A stretch of DNA of 8,256 nucleotides, taken from the NCBI GenBank assembly GCA_003476595.1, contig DMTU01000191.1:8760-17015 (forward strand). The letters are read 5' to 3'. Positions within the stretch are counted from its first letter, which is position 1. Each line of letters starts with the position of its first letter. The notes beneath the pieces are model-generated. The model made no database searches, was not told the DNA's origin, and saw only the letters and a program-made list of their open reading frames with translations. Below, one piece after another: positions 1 through 6,974 of this stretch. The DNA comes from Acidimicrobiaceae bacterium. GTDB taxonomy: Bacteria; Actinomycetota; Acidimicrobiia; Acidimicrobiales; Salinilacustritrichaceae. The position numbers and the translations under genes were made by a program.

Positions 1-201
1 GTGCTGGTGCTGCGCAATGCCGGGCCGCAGGGCGGGCCGGGCATGCCGGAATGGGGCATGCTGCCGATCCCCAAGGCGCTGATCAAGCAGGGCCATCGCG
101 ACATGCTGCGGATTTCCGACGCGCGCATGTCGGGCACCTCCTACGGCGCCTGCGTCCTGCATGTGGCACCGGAATCCTTCGTCGGCGGCCCGCTGGCGCT
201 G
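1..201 (+). CDS. IlvD/Edd-family dehydratase fragment (sugar-acid type), broken at both ends
   Basis: The frame is open from base 1 and encodes a piece near the C-terminal end of an Fe-S/Mg-dependent dehydratase that removes water from dihydroxy acids or aldonic acids. Diagnostic stretches are LRNAGPQGGPGMPEWG (residues 4-19), LPIPK (21-25), ISDARMSGTSYGA (38-50) and the terminal VGGPLAL. The serine of MSGTS (residue 44) is at the place of the catalytic serine described for L-arabinonate dehydratase. The MPEWGMLPIPK wording fits the sugar-acid branch better than valine-pathway IlvD, but dihydroxy-acid dehydratase cannot be excluded. After about base 204 the homology stops and the open frame becomes the antisense of lhr, so the last part of the protein is missing. 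Glu is GAA (2/2), His is CAT (2/2) and Asn is AAT, unlike the neighbouring genes, which suggests foreign DNA or a different source genome. Confidence 0.85.
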
Positions 202-204
202 CTG
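181..204. other. Chimeric junction with 21-base overlap between two truncated genes
   Basis: On the plus strand bases 181-201 encode VGGPLAL, the expected continuation of the dehydratase. On the minus strand the same bases encode QRQRAAD, the expected continuation of Lhr after PLWQ. On the Lhr side the match breaks after AAD: the next codons give Glu-Gly, where I would expect hydrophobic residues. On the dehydratase side it breaks at about base 205. Both genes are in phase over the same triplets, so no stop marks the join. A perfect ~21-base shared word between unrelated genes, with a codon-usage change across it, is typical of a de Bruijn graph misassembly. A true microhomology-mediated rearrangement is the alternative. 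Confidence 0.75.
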
Positions 205-2589
205 CCACAGCGGCTGACGGCGGTCGGGCCGGCGGCGGGGCAGGAGCAGGGCGCGGCCGGCGCACTCGCGGAAGCGCGACGCGAACATCGCCGTGTTCGG
301 CAGCTGGCCGAGGACGATGTCGCGGATCTCGTCGGGCGGGATGGCCAGCTCCTCGACGGGCAGCTCCTCCACCGCCTCGGGCAGGCGCAGCACGATGCCG
401 TCGTCGGACCAGATCATCTCGACGTCGACACCCCACCGCTCCCCCAGCGTCTGCTGCAGGGCCATGGCCCACGGGGCGTGCACCTGGGCACCGAACGGCG
501 ACAGCACGCAGACCCGCCAGTCGCCGATCTCGTCCCGGAAGCGCTCGACCACGATGGTGCGGTCGTCGGGGACGACACCGGTGGCCTCGGCCTGCTCGTC
601 CAGGTACGACACCAGGTTCAGCGCGGCGAGCTCGTCGAGGCCGTGGTCCTCCCGCAGGGTCTTCACCGGATCGGGGGTGGTGCTGCGGTCGCGCAGCTCG
701 CGCACGAACTGGCCGATGCCCTGCCCGAGCTCGAGCGGTCGCCCAGGACCCTCCCCGTGCCAGAACGGCATCTTCCCGGGCAGGCCCGGGGCGGGGGTGA
801 CGATGACCCGCTCGAAGGTGATCTCCTCGATGCGCCACGTCGACGCGCCGAGCAGGAACGTCTCCCCGGCCCGGGACTCGTACACCATCTCCTCGTCGAG
901 CTCACCGACCCGGGTCCCGTCGGGCAGGAACACGCCGAACAGGCCGCGGTCGGGGATGGTGCCGGGGTTGGTGACGGCGAGGCGCTGGGCGCCGGCCCGG
1001 CCGCGGACGACGCCACCGCCGCCGCCCGGCGCGGTGCGGTCCCACACGATGCGGGGCCGGAGCTCGCTGAACTCCTCCGACGGGTAGCGGCCCGCGAGCA
1101 GATCGAGGCAGGCGTGGAAGACCTCGTCGCCGAGGGTCGAGAAGCTGGCGCTGCGGCGCAGGATGCGGGCGAGGTCGTCGACCTGCCACTCGTCGAGGGC
1201 GCACATGGCCACGATCTGCTGGCAGAGCACGTCGAGGGGATTGCGGGGGTAGCGGGTGCGCTCGATGAGCCCGTCCTGCATCCGCTTCACCACGACGGCG
1301 GCCTCGACCAGGTCGGCGCGGTGCTTGGGGAACAGCTTGCCCCGGCTCGGCTCGCCCACCTGGTGGCCGGCCCGGCCGATGCGCTGGAGACCCGACGACA
1401 CGCTGCCCGGTGACTCGACCTGCACGACGAGGTCGACGGCGCCCATGTCGATGCCGAGCTCGAGCGACGACGTGGCCACCAGGCCCTTCAGCTTCCCGGA
1501 CTTGAGCTCGTCCTCGATCTGGAGCCGGCGCTCCCGCGAGATCGAGCCGTGGTGGGCCTTCACCAGCTCAGGGACCTCGCTCCCATCGTCGACGTGCCCG
1601 ACGCCGAGCTGGGCGTCGCCGGTGTCCTCCTCGTCGTGGGCCAGCTCGTTGAGCCGGGTGGCCAGGCGCTCCGCGAGCCGGCGGGCGTTCACGAAGATGA
1701 GGGTGGAGCGGTTCTCCTGCACCAGCTCCAGCAGGCGGGGGTGCATCGACGGCCAGATGCTGCGGCGAACCGGGCCGAGCGACGCCGGCCCGCTGATCGG
1801 CTCCTCGATGAGCTTGCCGAGGTCGCCCATGTCCTCGACCGGGACGATGACCTCGATGTCGAGCTCCTTGCGGACGCCGGCGTCGACGATGTCGACCCGA
1901 CGCCACGAACCGGCGTCGTCGCGCCCACCCAGGAACTCGGCGATCTCCTCCAGCGGACGCTGGGTGGCGGACAGCCCGATGCGCTGCGGGCCGTCGGGGC
2001 GGTCGGTGACCTCGACCAGGCGCTCCATCGTCACCGACAGGTGCGAGCCGCGCTTGGTCTTGGCCACCGCGTGGATCTCGTCGACGATGACGGCCTCGAC
2101 GCCCTGCAGGGTCTCCCGGGCCTGCGAGGTGAGCATCAGGTAGAGGGACTCGGGTGTCGTGATGAGGATGTCGGGCGGGTTGCGGATGAGCTTGCGGCGC
2201 TCGTCGGCGGGCGTGTCGCCGGTGCGCATCCCCACGGTGGGCTCGTGGTACGGCACACCCAGGCGCTCGGCGGCGAGGCGGATGCCCTGGATCGGGGCGC
2301 GGAGGTTCTTCTCGACATCCACGGCCAGCGCCCGCAGCGGCGACAGGTAGACGACGCGGGTCCGGTGCGTGCGCTCCTCCGGAGGCGGCGTCGACGTGAG
2401 CCGGTCGATCGCCCACAGGAACGCGGACAGCGTCTTGCCCGAGCCGGTCGGCGCCAGGATCAGCGTGTGCGCACCCGACGCGATGGTGGGCCAGCCCGCG
2501 ACCTGCGGCGGCGTGGGCTCCGGGAACGACGTCTCGAACCACGCCCGCACCGCCGGGGAGAACTGGTCGAGCACGGGCGCCCCAGGCAT
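181..2589 (-). CDS. lhr: Lhr-family ATP-dependent DNA helicase, C-terminal part missing
   Basis: This is a superfamily 2 helicase of the Lhr (large helicase-related) type, an ATP-driven 3'-5' translocase linked to DNA repair in mycobacteria. From the ATG at 2589 it shows Walker A APTGSGKT (residues 46-53), the LSPLRALA motif, TTPESLYLML, a DEIH box (170-173), SATQ (207-210), FVNARRLAERLA, ATSSLELGIDMG and QRIGRAGH (402-409). The winged-helix and beta-barrel regions of the Lhr core follow, with IPDRGLFGVFLPDG, VGELDEEMVYESR and PGKMPFWHGEG. Near the end comes RALLLPRRRPDRRQPLWQQ. The frame has no stop or frameshift over about 803 codons. Actinobacterial Lhr is usually near 1,500 residues, so roughly the last 45% is absent because the sequence switches to an unrelated gene at 181-204. 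No clear Shine-Dalgarno precedes the ATG, and no better start lies upstream in frame. The helicase core identification is firm. Confidence 0.95.
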
Positions 2590-2651
2590 CGGAGGAACGG
2601 TATCGGCGTCGCGTGACGGCCGGACTGCGCCGGATCGGACATTCTCCCCGT
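2590..2651. promoter_or_regulatory. Divergent intergenic region between lhr and the surface-protein gene
   Basis: This 62-base gap separates the divergent starts of lhr (2589, minus) and the LVIVD protein (2652, plus), so promoters for both should lie in or next to it. I see no convincing -35/-10 pair on either strand. A purine run GGAGGA at 2591-2596 could be a ribosome site for the alternative GTG start at 2613, but its ~16-base spacing is long. The region is called from gene layout alone. Confidence 0.35.
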
Positions 2652-4268
2652 ATGCCGCGTAACGTCGTGTGGGTGCGACGCCAGGACCGACCGCTCGTCG
2701 CCGTGCTCGGCCTGGTCTCGATCTGCTCGACCTTCCTCGCCGTGTCGGCCGCCACCGCCGCCCCGATCGCCGAGCCGGCGCTGCTCCCGACCCCGCACGT
2801 CGAGTGCGACCCCGACGACGCGGCCGAGACCGACATCCAGGGCCGGGTGACGCCGGACGACCACGCCTCGGGGCGAGCCGAGCGCGGCTTCTGGTGCAAC
2901 GCCGAGCGCATCGGCACCTTCGGCGGGGATGCCGTCGACGGCACCGTCGGCGGGTTCAAGGTCGAGCGCTACGTGGACGCCAGCGGTCGGGAGTGCGCCT
3001 ACTACGACTCCACCCTGCTGCTCGGCACCGACCTCTTCGACGGCGGCATCGGCACGAACGTGCTCGACATGTCCGACCCGACGAACCCGGTGAAGACCGC
3101 GTCGCTCGTGACGCCGGCGATGCTGTCGCCCCACGAGTCCCTGCTGGTCAACCAGGAGCGCGGCCTGCTCGTGGCGACCCTGGGGAACCCGGCGTTCAAC
3201 GTCGGCATCCTCGACGTCTACGACCTCACCGAGGACTGCCGGTCCCCGAAGCTGCTGTCGTCGTCGCCGGCCGGGATCCTCGGCCACGAGAGCGGCTTCT
3301 CGCCGGACGGCATGACCTTCTACTCGGCGTCGCCCGCCACCCAGACGCTCGTGCCCGTCGACCTGTCCGACCCGACCCTGCCGGTGCCGCTCACCAGCTA
3401 CCGCATCAACAGCCACGGCCTCTCGCTCAGCGCCGACGGCACCCGCGCCTACGTCGCCTCGCTCGACGGCCTGGTGGTCCTGGACGTCTCCGAGGTCCAG
3501 GCCCGCAAGCCCGACCCGGTGATCCGGGAGGTCAGCCGGTTGTCCTGGGACTCGATGAGCATCCCGCAGAACGCCATCCCGATCACGATCGGCAGCCACC
3601 CCTACGTCGTCGAGATCGACGAGTTCGGCGCCCAGGACGCGGTCGGCGCGGCCCGCATCATCGACATCGCCGACGAGACCCGCCCGCAGGTGATCTCCAA
3701 CCTGCGCCTGGAGGTCCACCAGCCCGAGCACTTCGAGAAGCAGTCAGCCGACCCGGGGACCTCGAGCCCGATCCAGGGCTACGCCGCCCACTACTGCAAC
3801 GTCCCGACCCGCGTGGACCCGACCATCGTCGCCTGCTCGATGATCCTGTCGGGCCTGCGGGTGTTCAGCATCGTGGACCCGGCCAACCCGGTCGAGATCG
3901 CCTACTACAACGCCCCGTCGGACCCGAACCCGCCGACGGCCGGCAGCTACGCCATGGCCAGCCCGTCCTTCGTCCCCGAGCGCGACGAGATCTGGTACTC
4001 CGACGGCCACTCCGGCTTCCACGTCGTGCGCCTGGCTGACGGTGTGTGGCCGGCCGCGGGTTCAGCCCCCGTGCAGACGACCCCATCAACGACGGAGCCG
4101 ACGACCACCGCGGCGCCGTCGACCGCGGCCGCTCCGGCGCAGGCCGCCGCCCCGACGTTGCCGGCCACCGGCGGTGGGGCACCCTTGGGGCTGGCCCTCG
4201 CCGCTGCGCTCTCCGGCGCCGCAGCGCTGTGGCTCGCCACGCGGGGCCGCCGCGCCGCACGACCCTGA
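2652..4268 (+). CDS. Secreted LVIVD-repeat beta-propeller protein with LPATG wall anchor
   Basis: This 538-residue protein is predicted to be exported and fixed to the cell wall. Residues 1-37 look like a signal peptide: a basic start with R9-R10, hydrophobic L15-A33, and an A-T-A-A cleavage region. The body holds repeats of the LVIVD type, each with a His-containing start and a strand like LDMSDPTNPV (138-147), PVDLSDPTLPV (235-245), RIIDIADETRPQV (335-347) and RVFSIVDPANPV (403-414), consistent with a beta-propeller. Mature cysteines at 52, 82, 115, 196, 382 and 395 could form three disulfides. A Thr/Pro/Ala-rich stalk (about 470-502) leads to LPATG (503-507), a hydrophobic segment (511-530) and a basic tail RGRRAARP, a complete sortase sorting signal. 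The ATG at 2652 is chosen because it sits just before the signal peptide; a GTG at 2613 would add 13 residues. The ligand or function is unknown. LVIVD proteins are mostly uncharacterised surface proteins. Confidence 0.88.
   Translation: MPRNVVWVRRQDRPLVAVLGLVSICSTFLAVSAATAAPIAEPALLPTPHVECDPDDAAETDIQGRVTPDDHASGRAERGFWCNAERIGTFGGDAVDGTVGGFKVERYVDASGRECAYYDSTLLLGTDLFDGGIGTNVLDMSDPTNPVKTASLVTPAMLSPHESLLVNQERGLLVATLGNPAFNVGILDVYDLTEDCRSPKLLSSSPAGILGHESGFSPDGMTFYSASPATQTLVPVDLSDPTLPVPLTSYRINSHGLSLSADGTRAYVASLDGLVVLDVSEVQARKPDPVIREVSRLSWDSMSIPQNAIPITIGSHPYVVEIDEFGAQDAVGAARIIDIADETRPQVISNLRLEVHQPEHFEKQSADPGTSSPIQGYAAHYCNVPTRVDPTIVACSMILSGLRVFSIVDPANPVEIAYYNAPSDPNPPTAGSYAMASPSFVPERDEIWYSDGHSGFHVVRLADGVWPAAGSAPVQTTPSTTEPTTTAAPSTAAAPAQAAAPTLPATGGGAPLGLALAAALSGAAALWLATRGRRAARP
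4158..4265 (+). other. C-terminal sortase sorting signal (LPATG, membrane segment, basic tail)
   Basis: LPATG is encoded at 4158-4172, followed by Gly-Gly, a ~20-residue Leu/Ala-rich hydrophobic stretch and a tail with four arginines. A sortase would cut between Thr and Gly and join the protein to the peptidoglycan. No sortase gene is in this window, so the enzyme must be encoded elsewhere. Confidence 0.85.
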
Positions 4269-4276
4269 GGAGCACG
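4267..4276 (+). promoter_or_regulatory. Ribosome binding site of the SDR gene, overlapping the upstream stop
   Basis: The stop TGA of the surface-protein gene (4266-4268) runs straight into GAGGAG (4267-4272), four bases before the ATG at 4277. The overlap of stop and Shine-Dalgarno suggests coupled translation, and it fixes the SDR start against longer in-frame options inside the upstream gene. Confidence 0.7.
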
Positions 4277-5230
4277 ATGTCCTGGACCGCCGACGACATC
4301 CCCGACCAGACCGGCCGCACCGCGGTGGTCACCGGCGCCAACGGTGGGCTCGGGCTCGAGACGGCCAAGGCGCTGGCCGCCACGGGTGCGCACGTGGTGA
4401 TGGCCGCTCGCGACCAGGCCAAGGCGGCGGACGCCGAGCGGGAGATCCGCAGTCACGCACCCGATGCCTCGCTGGAGATCGTGCGCCTCGACCTCGGCGA
4501 CCAAGCATCGGTGAAGGACGCAGCCGCGACGATCGCCGAGGCGCACCCGGTGATCGACCTCCTGGTGAACAACGCCGGCGTGATGGCGATGCCGGAGCGC
4601 AAGACGGCCGACGGCTACGAGATGCAGCTCGGCGTGAACCACCTCGGCCACTGGACCTTCACCGCCGGCCTGCTGGCTCCCCTGCTGCGCTCGGCGGCGA
4701 ACGGTCGCCACCCGCGGGTCGTCACCGTCACGAGCGTGGCCCGATTCACCGGCGGCCCGATCGACCCGTCGAACCCGCACCTCGCCGGCCGCTACGACCC
4801 GTGGCGGGCCTACGGCCAGGCCAAGCTGGCCAACTACTTCTTCGGCCTCGGGCTGCAGCAGCAGGCGGAGCGGGCCGGCGTGGACCTGGCCAGCCTCCTC
4901 GCCCACCCCGGCCTCACGAACACCGACCTGCAGAGCCGCACCCACCGCGAGGGCGGGGCCGGCCTCCTCGGCGCGCTGTCCGATCGGATCACCGACGTCC
5001 TCGGCATGTCACCGGCAGCCGGCACGCGCATGCAGCTGCGGGCGGCCACCGATCCGAAGGCCAGGGGTGGGCAGCTCTACGCGCCGGCCTTCGCCAGCTT
5101 CGGGCCCGCCGTCGCTCGCCCGATCCTGCGCAAGCACGACCTGCAGGCCCGCATCGACCAGCTCTGGGAGGTCTCCGAGCGCGAGACCGGCGTGCCCCTC
5201 GACGTCGCCGAGGCCGCCCGCTCCCTCTGA
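4277..5230 (+). CDS. Short-chain dehydrogenase/reductase (retinol dehydrogenase-like)
   Basis: This 317-residue cytoplasmic oxidoreductase should interconvert an alcohol and a carbonyl using a nicotinamide cofactor. It has the complete classical SDR set: cofactor-binding TGANGGLG (residues 19-26), DL at 72-73, NNAG (98-101), catalytic N121, S153 and YGQAK (Y179, K183), and the HPG turn near 213 that follows the active site. Arg45 at the end of the second strand (MAAR) favours NADP(H) over NAD(H). The HLGHW motif (122-126), the extended C-terminus and overall length resemble the retinol dehydrogenase/WWOX-like group often found in actinobacteria, but the substrate cannot be inferred. It begins 8 bases after the wall-anchored protein and ends 18 bases before the RidA-like gene, so the three are probably one transcript. 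No catalytic residue is missing. Confidence 0.93.
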   Translation: MSWTADDIPDQTGRTAVVTGANGGLGLETAKALAATGAHVVMAARDQAKAADAEREIRSHAPDASLEIVRLDLGDQASVKDAAATIAEAHPVIDLLVNNAGVMAMPERKTADGYEMQLGVNHLGHWTFTAGLLAPLLRSAANGRHPRVVTVTSVARFTGGPIDPSNPHLAGRYDPWRAYGQAKLANYFFGLGLQQQAERAGVDLASLLAHPGLTNTDLQSRTHREGGAGLLGALSDRITDVLGMSPAAGTRMQLRAATDPKARGGQLYAPAFASFGPAVARPILRKHDLQARIDQLWEVSERETGVPLDVAEAARSL

Positions 5231-5232
5231 GC

Positions 5233-5252
5233 GGAGCACCATGGAGCCATGA
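5233..5252 (+). promoter_or_regulatory. Ribosome site and 3-codon mini-ORF before the RidA-like gene
   Basis: GGAG at 5233-5236 is four bases before an ATG at 5241, the same arrangement as at the SDR gene (GGAGCAC then ATG). That ATG opens only Met-Glu-Pro and then stops at TGA 5250-5252. The stop overlaps the ATG of the RidA-like gene (5249-5251) as ATGA. The RidA-like ATG itself has only a GGAG two bases upstream, too close to be efficient. Reinitiation after the mini-ORF is a plausible reading, but chance cannot be excluded. Confidence 0.35.
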
Positions 5253-5650
5253 CGCAACGACAGCTGGTGTCCTCCGGCGCTGAGTGGGAGCCGATCGTCG
5301 GGTACTCGCGAGCGGTCCGGGTGGGGTCGCACGTGTACGTGGCCGGGACGACGGCGGCACGGGAGGGAGGCGGTGCCGTCGGCGGTGACGACATCGGCGC
5401 CCAGGCAGGTGAGGCACTGCGCAGGATCGCGGCCGCACTCGAGCAGGTCGGGTCCAGCATGGGCGACGTGGTGCGGACCCGGATGTTCGTCACGGACATC
5501 AGCCGCTGGGAGGAGGTCGGGCGCGCCCACGGCGAGGTCTTCGGCGCCATCCGACCGGCCGCTTCCATGGTCGAGGTCAGCCGACTCATCGATCCGGCGC
5601 TGCTCGTCGAGATCGAGGCCGACGCCGTCATCCGCAGCTCCGAGCTCTGA
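5249..5650 (+). CDS. RidA/YjgF/UK114-family protein (non-canonical Rid subgroup)
   Basis: At 133 residues this matches the usual length of Rid proteins, small trimers with active sites between subunits. Canonical RidA hydrolyses reactive imines and enamines made by pyridoxal-phosphate enzymes. Recognisable parts are WEPIVGYSRAVRVG (13-26), YVAGTTA (30-36), VVRTRMFVTDI (74-84) and the terminal VEVSRLIDP...VEIEADAV (108-127). The arginine that binds the substrate carboxylate in archetypal RidA, in the PARS motif, is replaced by Ala105 in RPAAS, while the acidic residues of VEIEA are kept. This places it outside the proven imine deaminases, and its reaction is unknown. The ATG at 5249 is the only start after the upstream stop in this frame. 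The gene follows the SDR by 18 bases on the same strand, so it is probably co-transcribed and could act on the same metabolite, which is inference. Confidence 0.9.
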   Translation: MTQRQLVSSGAEWEPIVGYSRAVRVGSHVYVAGTTAAREGGGAVGGDDIGAQAGEALRRIAAALEQVGSSMGDVVRTRMFVTDISRWEEVGRAHGEVFGAIRPAASMVEVSRLIDPALLVEIEADAVIRSSEL

Positions 5651-5682
5651 CCGACCCGCACCTCACGCCCGGATGGGGTGTG

Positions 5683-5695
5683 GGCGCTCAGCGCC
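5683..5695. terminator. Possible bidirectional hairpin between convergent genes
   Basis: GGCGC (5683-5687), loop TCA and GCGCC (5691-5695) form a perfect five-base GC stem in the 87-base gap between the converging RidA-like and EthD genes. An alternative stem pairs CGCCC (5666-5670) with GGGCG (5682-5686). There is no T-run on either side, so intrinsic termination is only suggested by the position. The rest of the gap shows nothing else. Confidence 0.3.
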
Positions 5696-5737
5696 GAACC
5701 TGCCCCCTCGATGCGTCGCCGCCGGCGCCCAGGAGGA

Positions 5738-6115
5738 TCAGCCGACGATCTCGTGCTCGTTGCCCAACCAGATGGGTGAGTTGGGGAGGTCGATGAAGTT
5801 GCGCTCGTCCTCGAGCAGCTCGGCCGCGGCCCGGGCGGCAGCCTCGGGATCCGGGACGCCGCCGGTCATGGCTTCGACGCTGTCGAACCAGAGCTCGGCC
5901 ACGCCGTCGTAGGGCTCCGGCGCTCCCCCGTTGCGGGCCTGGAACGCGGCGTGGAGCCCGGGCAGATCGGCGGTGTGGCACTGCACGTACCGGCGCACGC
6001 CGATCGCCTCGGCACGCGCCTTCACCAAGGGCGCGTGCGTCTCCAGCCAGTAGCTCTGGAACTCCTCGCGCGACAGGCCCGGACGGCGGCGGAGGCAGAA
6101 CGTGAGCTTGATCAT
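5738..6115 (-). CDS. EthD-domain (dimeric alpha-beta barrel) protein
   Basis: This is a 125-residue ferredoxin-like-fold protein of the EthD group, small dimeric barrels first named from an ethyl tert-butyl ether degradation cluster. Family hallmarks are the opening strand MIKLTFCLRRRPGLS (1-15), the helix and turn EEFQSYWLETHAPLV (17-31) with the conserved His27, and the later AELWFDSVEAM segment followed by an FIDLPNS end strand. EthD relatives include polyketide cyclase/dehydrase-like and monooxygenase-like proteins, and most bacterial members have no assigned reaction. The gene starts 31 bases after the second permease on the same strand, so it may be the last gene of the exporter transcript. 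No clear Shine-Dalgarno precedes the ATG, which is supported by the good match of the N-terminal strand. Confidence 0.88.
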   Translation of the reverse strand: MIKLTFCLRRRPGLSREEFQSYWLETHAPLVKARAEAIGVRRYVQCHTADLPGLHAAFQARNGGAPEPYDGVAELWFDSVEAMTGGVPDPEAAARAAAELLEDERNFIDLPNSPIWLGNEHEIVG

Positions 6116-6146
6116 GGGGCGATGATGGCAGGCGGAGCGCCGGCGG

Positions 6147-6974
6147 TCAGGGGGTCAGGCGTCGCATGCCCCGGAGGGCGAACACGGCCAGGACGGCGAT
6201 GGTGGCGCCGAGGGCGAGCAGGCCCGGCCACATCTCCGCCCAGCCGACGCCGAAGCCGGACGGCGGGTTCAGCTCGTCGGGCACGAAGCCGGCCCGGGCC
6301 AGTCTCAGCACGTTGGTCATCGGGTTGATGCGGGCCACGCCGGGGAGCCAGCCGCTCATGGCCGAGATCGGCACCTGCGCGGTCGACAGGAAGATGGCCA
6401 TGAAGATGCCCACCTGGATCAAGGGCCCGACGTTGGTGTTCTGCACCCGGTAGACGAGGCCGAGGGCCCAGAGCGCCGCGACGACGGCGATGCCGAGAGC
6501 GGACAGGACCAGCGTGGCGATGCCGAGCGCGCCGCCGGGGATGGCGACTCCGCCGATCATGGCCACGACGAGCACGACCAGGGTGGTGACCAGGGCGCGT
6601 ACGAGGGCGGCGGCGATGGCCCCGCCGAGGAGCGTGGCGCGGCTCATCGGGGCGAGCAGGAACCGGTCGAAGAACCCGGACTCGAAGTCCCGAGCGGTCG
6701 ACAGGCCCATCGTCATCCCGGCGAACGACGCGCCCTGGATGATGGCCATCGGGGCGTACCAGGACATGGCGTTGCCGTTGCCGAAGGCACGCCCGGCGAA
6801 GCCGTAGGCGCCCGAGAAGGTGATCACGAAGAAGACCGGCATGATCAGCGTCGGCACGAAGGTGGCGGGCTGGCGCCGGATGCCCCGCAGGTTCCGGGCC
6901 ACCATCTCGCGGACGATGGCACCGGACCCGTGACGGGTGGTGCCGAGGTCGACCCGGGCGTCGACGGCGGTCAT
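6147..6974 (-). CDS. ABC-2 type permease, DrrB-like (second permease of the exporter)
   Basis: This 275-residue membrane protein is one transmembrane subunit of an ABC exporter. A cytoplasmic start (to about residue 38) leads into hydrophobic segments beginning with VPTLIMPVFFVITFSG (40-55). About six segments are expected, with clear ones near 75-92, 118-140, 145-170, 180-200 and 245-265. The loop FESGFFDRFLLAPMSR (97-112) is the DrrB-family signature that couples to the ATPase. The MSGWLPGVARINPMTNVLRLAR region is the conserved amphipathic piece before the last helix. The start ATG (6974-6972) overlaps the stop of the preceding permease as ATGA, which implies coupled translation. It is related to that permease in both the QP..VP..PVFF entry and the GFFDR loop, so the pair probably arose by duplication and forms a heterodimer. 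The substrate is unknown. Confidence 0.93.
   Translation of the reverse strand: MTAVDARVDLGTTRHGSGAIVREMVARNLRGIRRQPATFVPTLIMPVFFVITFSGAYGFAGRAFGNGNAMSWYAPMAIIQGASFAGMTMGLSTARDFESGFFDRFLLAPMSRATLLGGAIAAALVRALVTTLVVLVVAMIGGVAIPGGALGIATLVLSALGIAVVAALWALGLVYRVQNTNVGPLIQVGIFMAIFLSTAQVPISAMSGWLPGVARINPMTNVLRLARAGFVPDELNPPSGFGVGWAEMWPGLLALGATIAVLAVFALRGMRRLTP

Noticed and set aside
205..1413. The plus-strand frame stays open for 470 codons from base 1, as if the dehydratase continued as one long protein.
   Set aside because: After ~204 it is the exact antisense of lhr codons. It has no family resemblance and is low-complexity Gly/Ala/Asp/Leu. High GC removes stops in the antisense phase.
2613..2651. 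GTG start at 2613 for the surface protein, with GGAGGA upstream.
   Set aside because: Spacing of ~16 bases is too long and the ATG at 2652 sits directly before the signal peptide. Kept only as an alternative.
1568..2959. Minus-strand open frame of 463 codons covering the lhr start and extending past it.
   Set aside because: It is a frame-shifted shadow of lhr, reading for example GADRLGQDAV where the real frame has APTGSGKT, and it crosses into the divergent gene.
2460..3731. Minus-strand open frame of 423 codons opposite the LVIVD gene.
   Set aside because: Antisense to a gene with a signal peptide, repeats and a sorting signal. The translation is Arg/Val/Asp/Gly-biased with no recognisable motif.
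4158..4265. Possible sortase locus suggested by the LPATG signal.
   Set aside because: No sortase-like coding region with a TLxTC active site was found on either strand of the window.
4042..5283. Plus-strand open frame of 413 codons overlapping the SDR gene.
   Set aside because: It is an Arg/Pro-rich out-of-frame shadow. The true frame carries the full SDR catalytic set.
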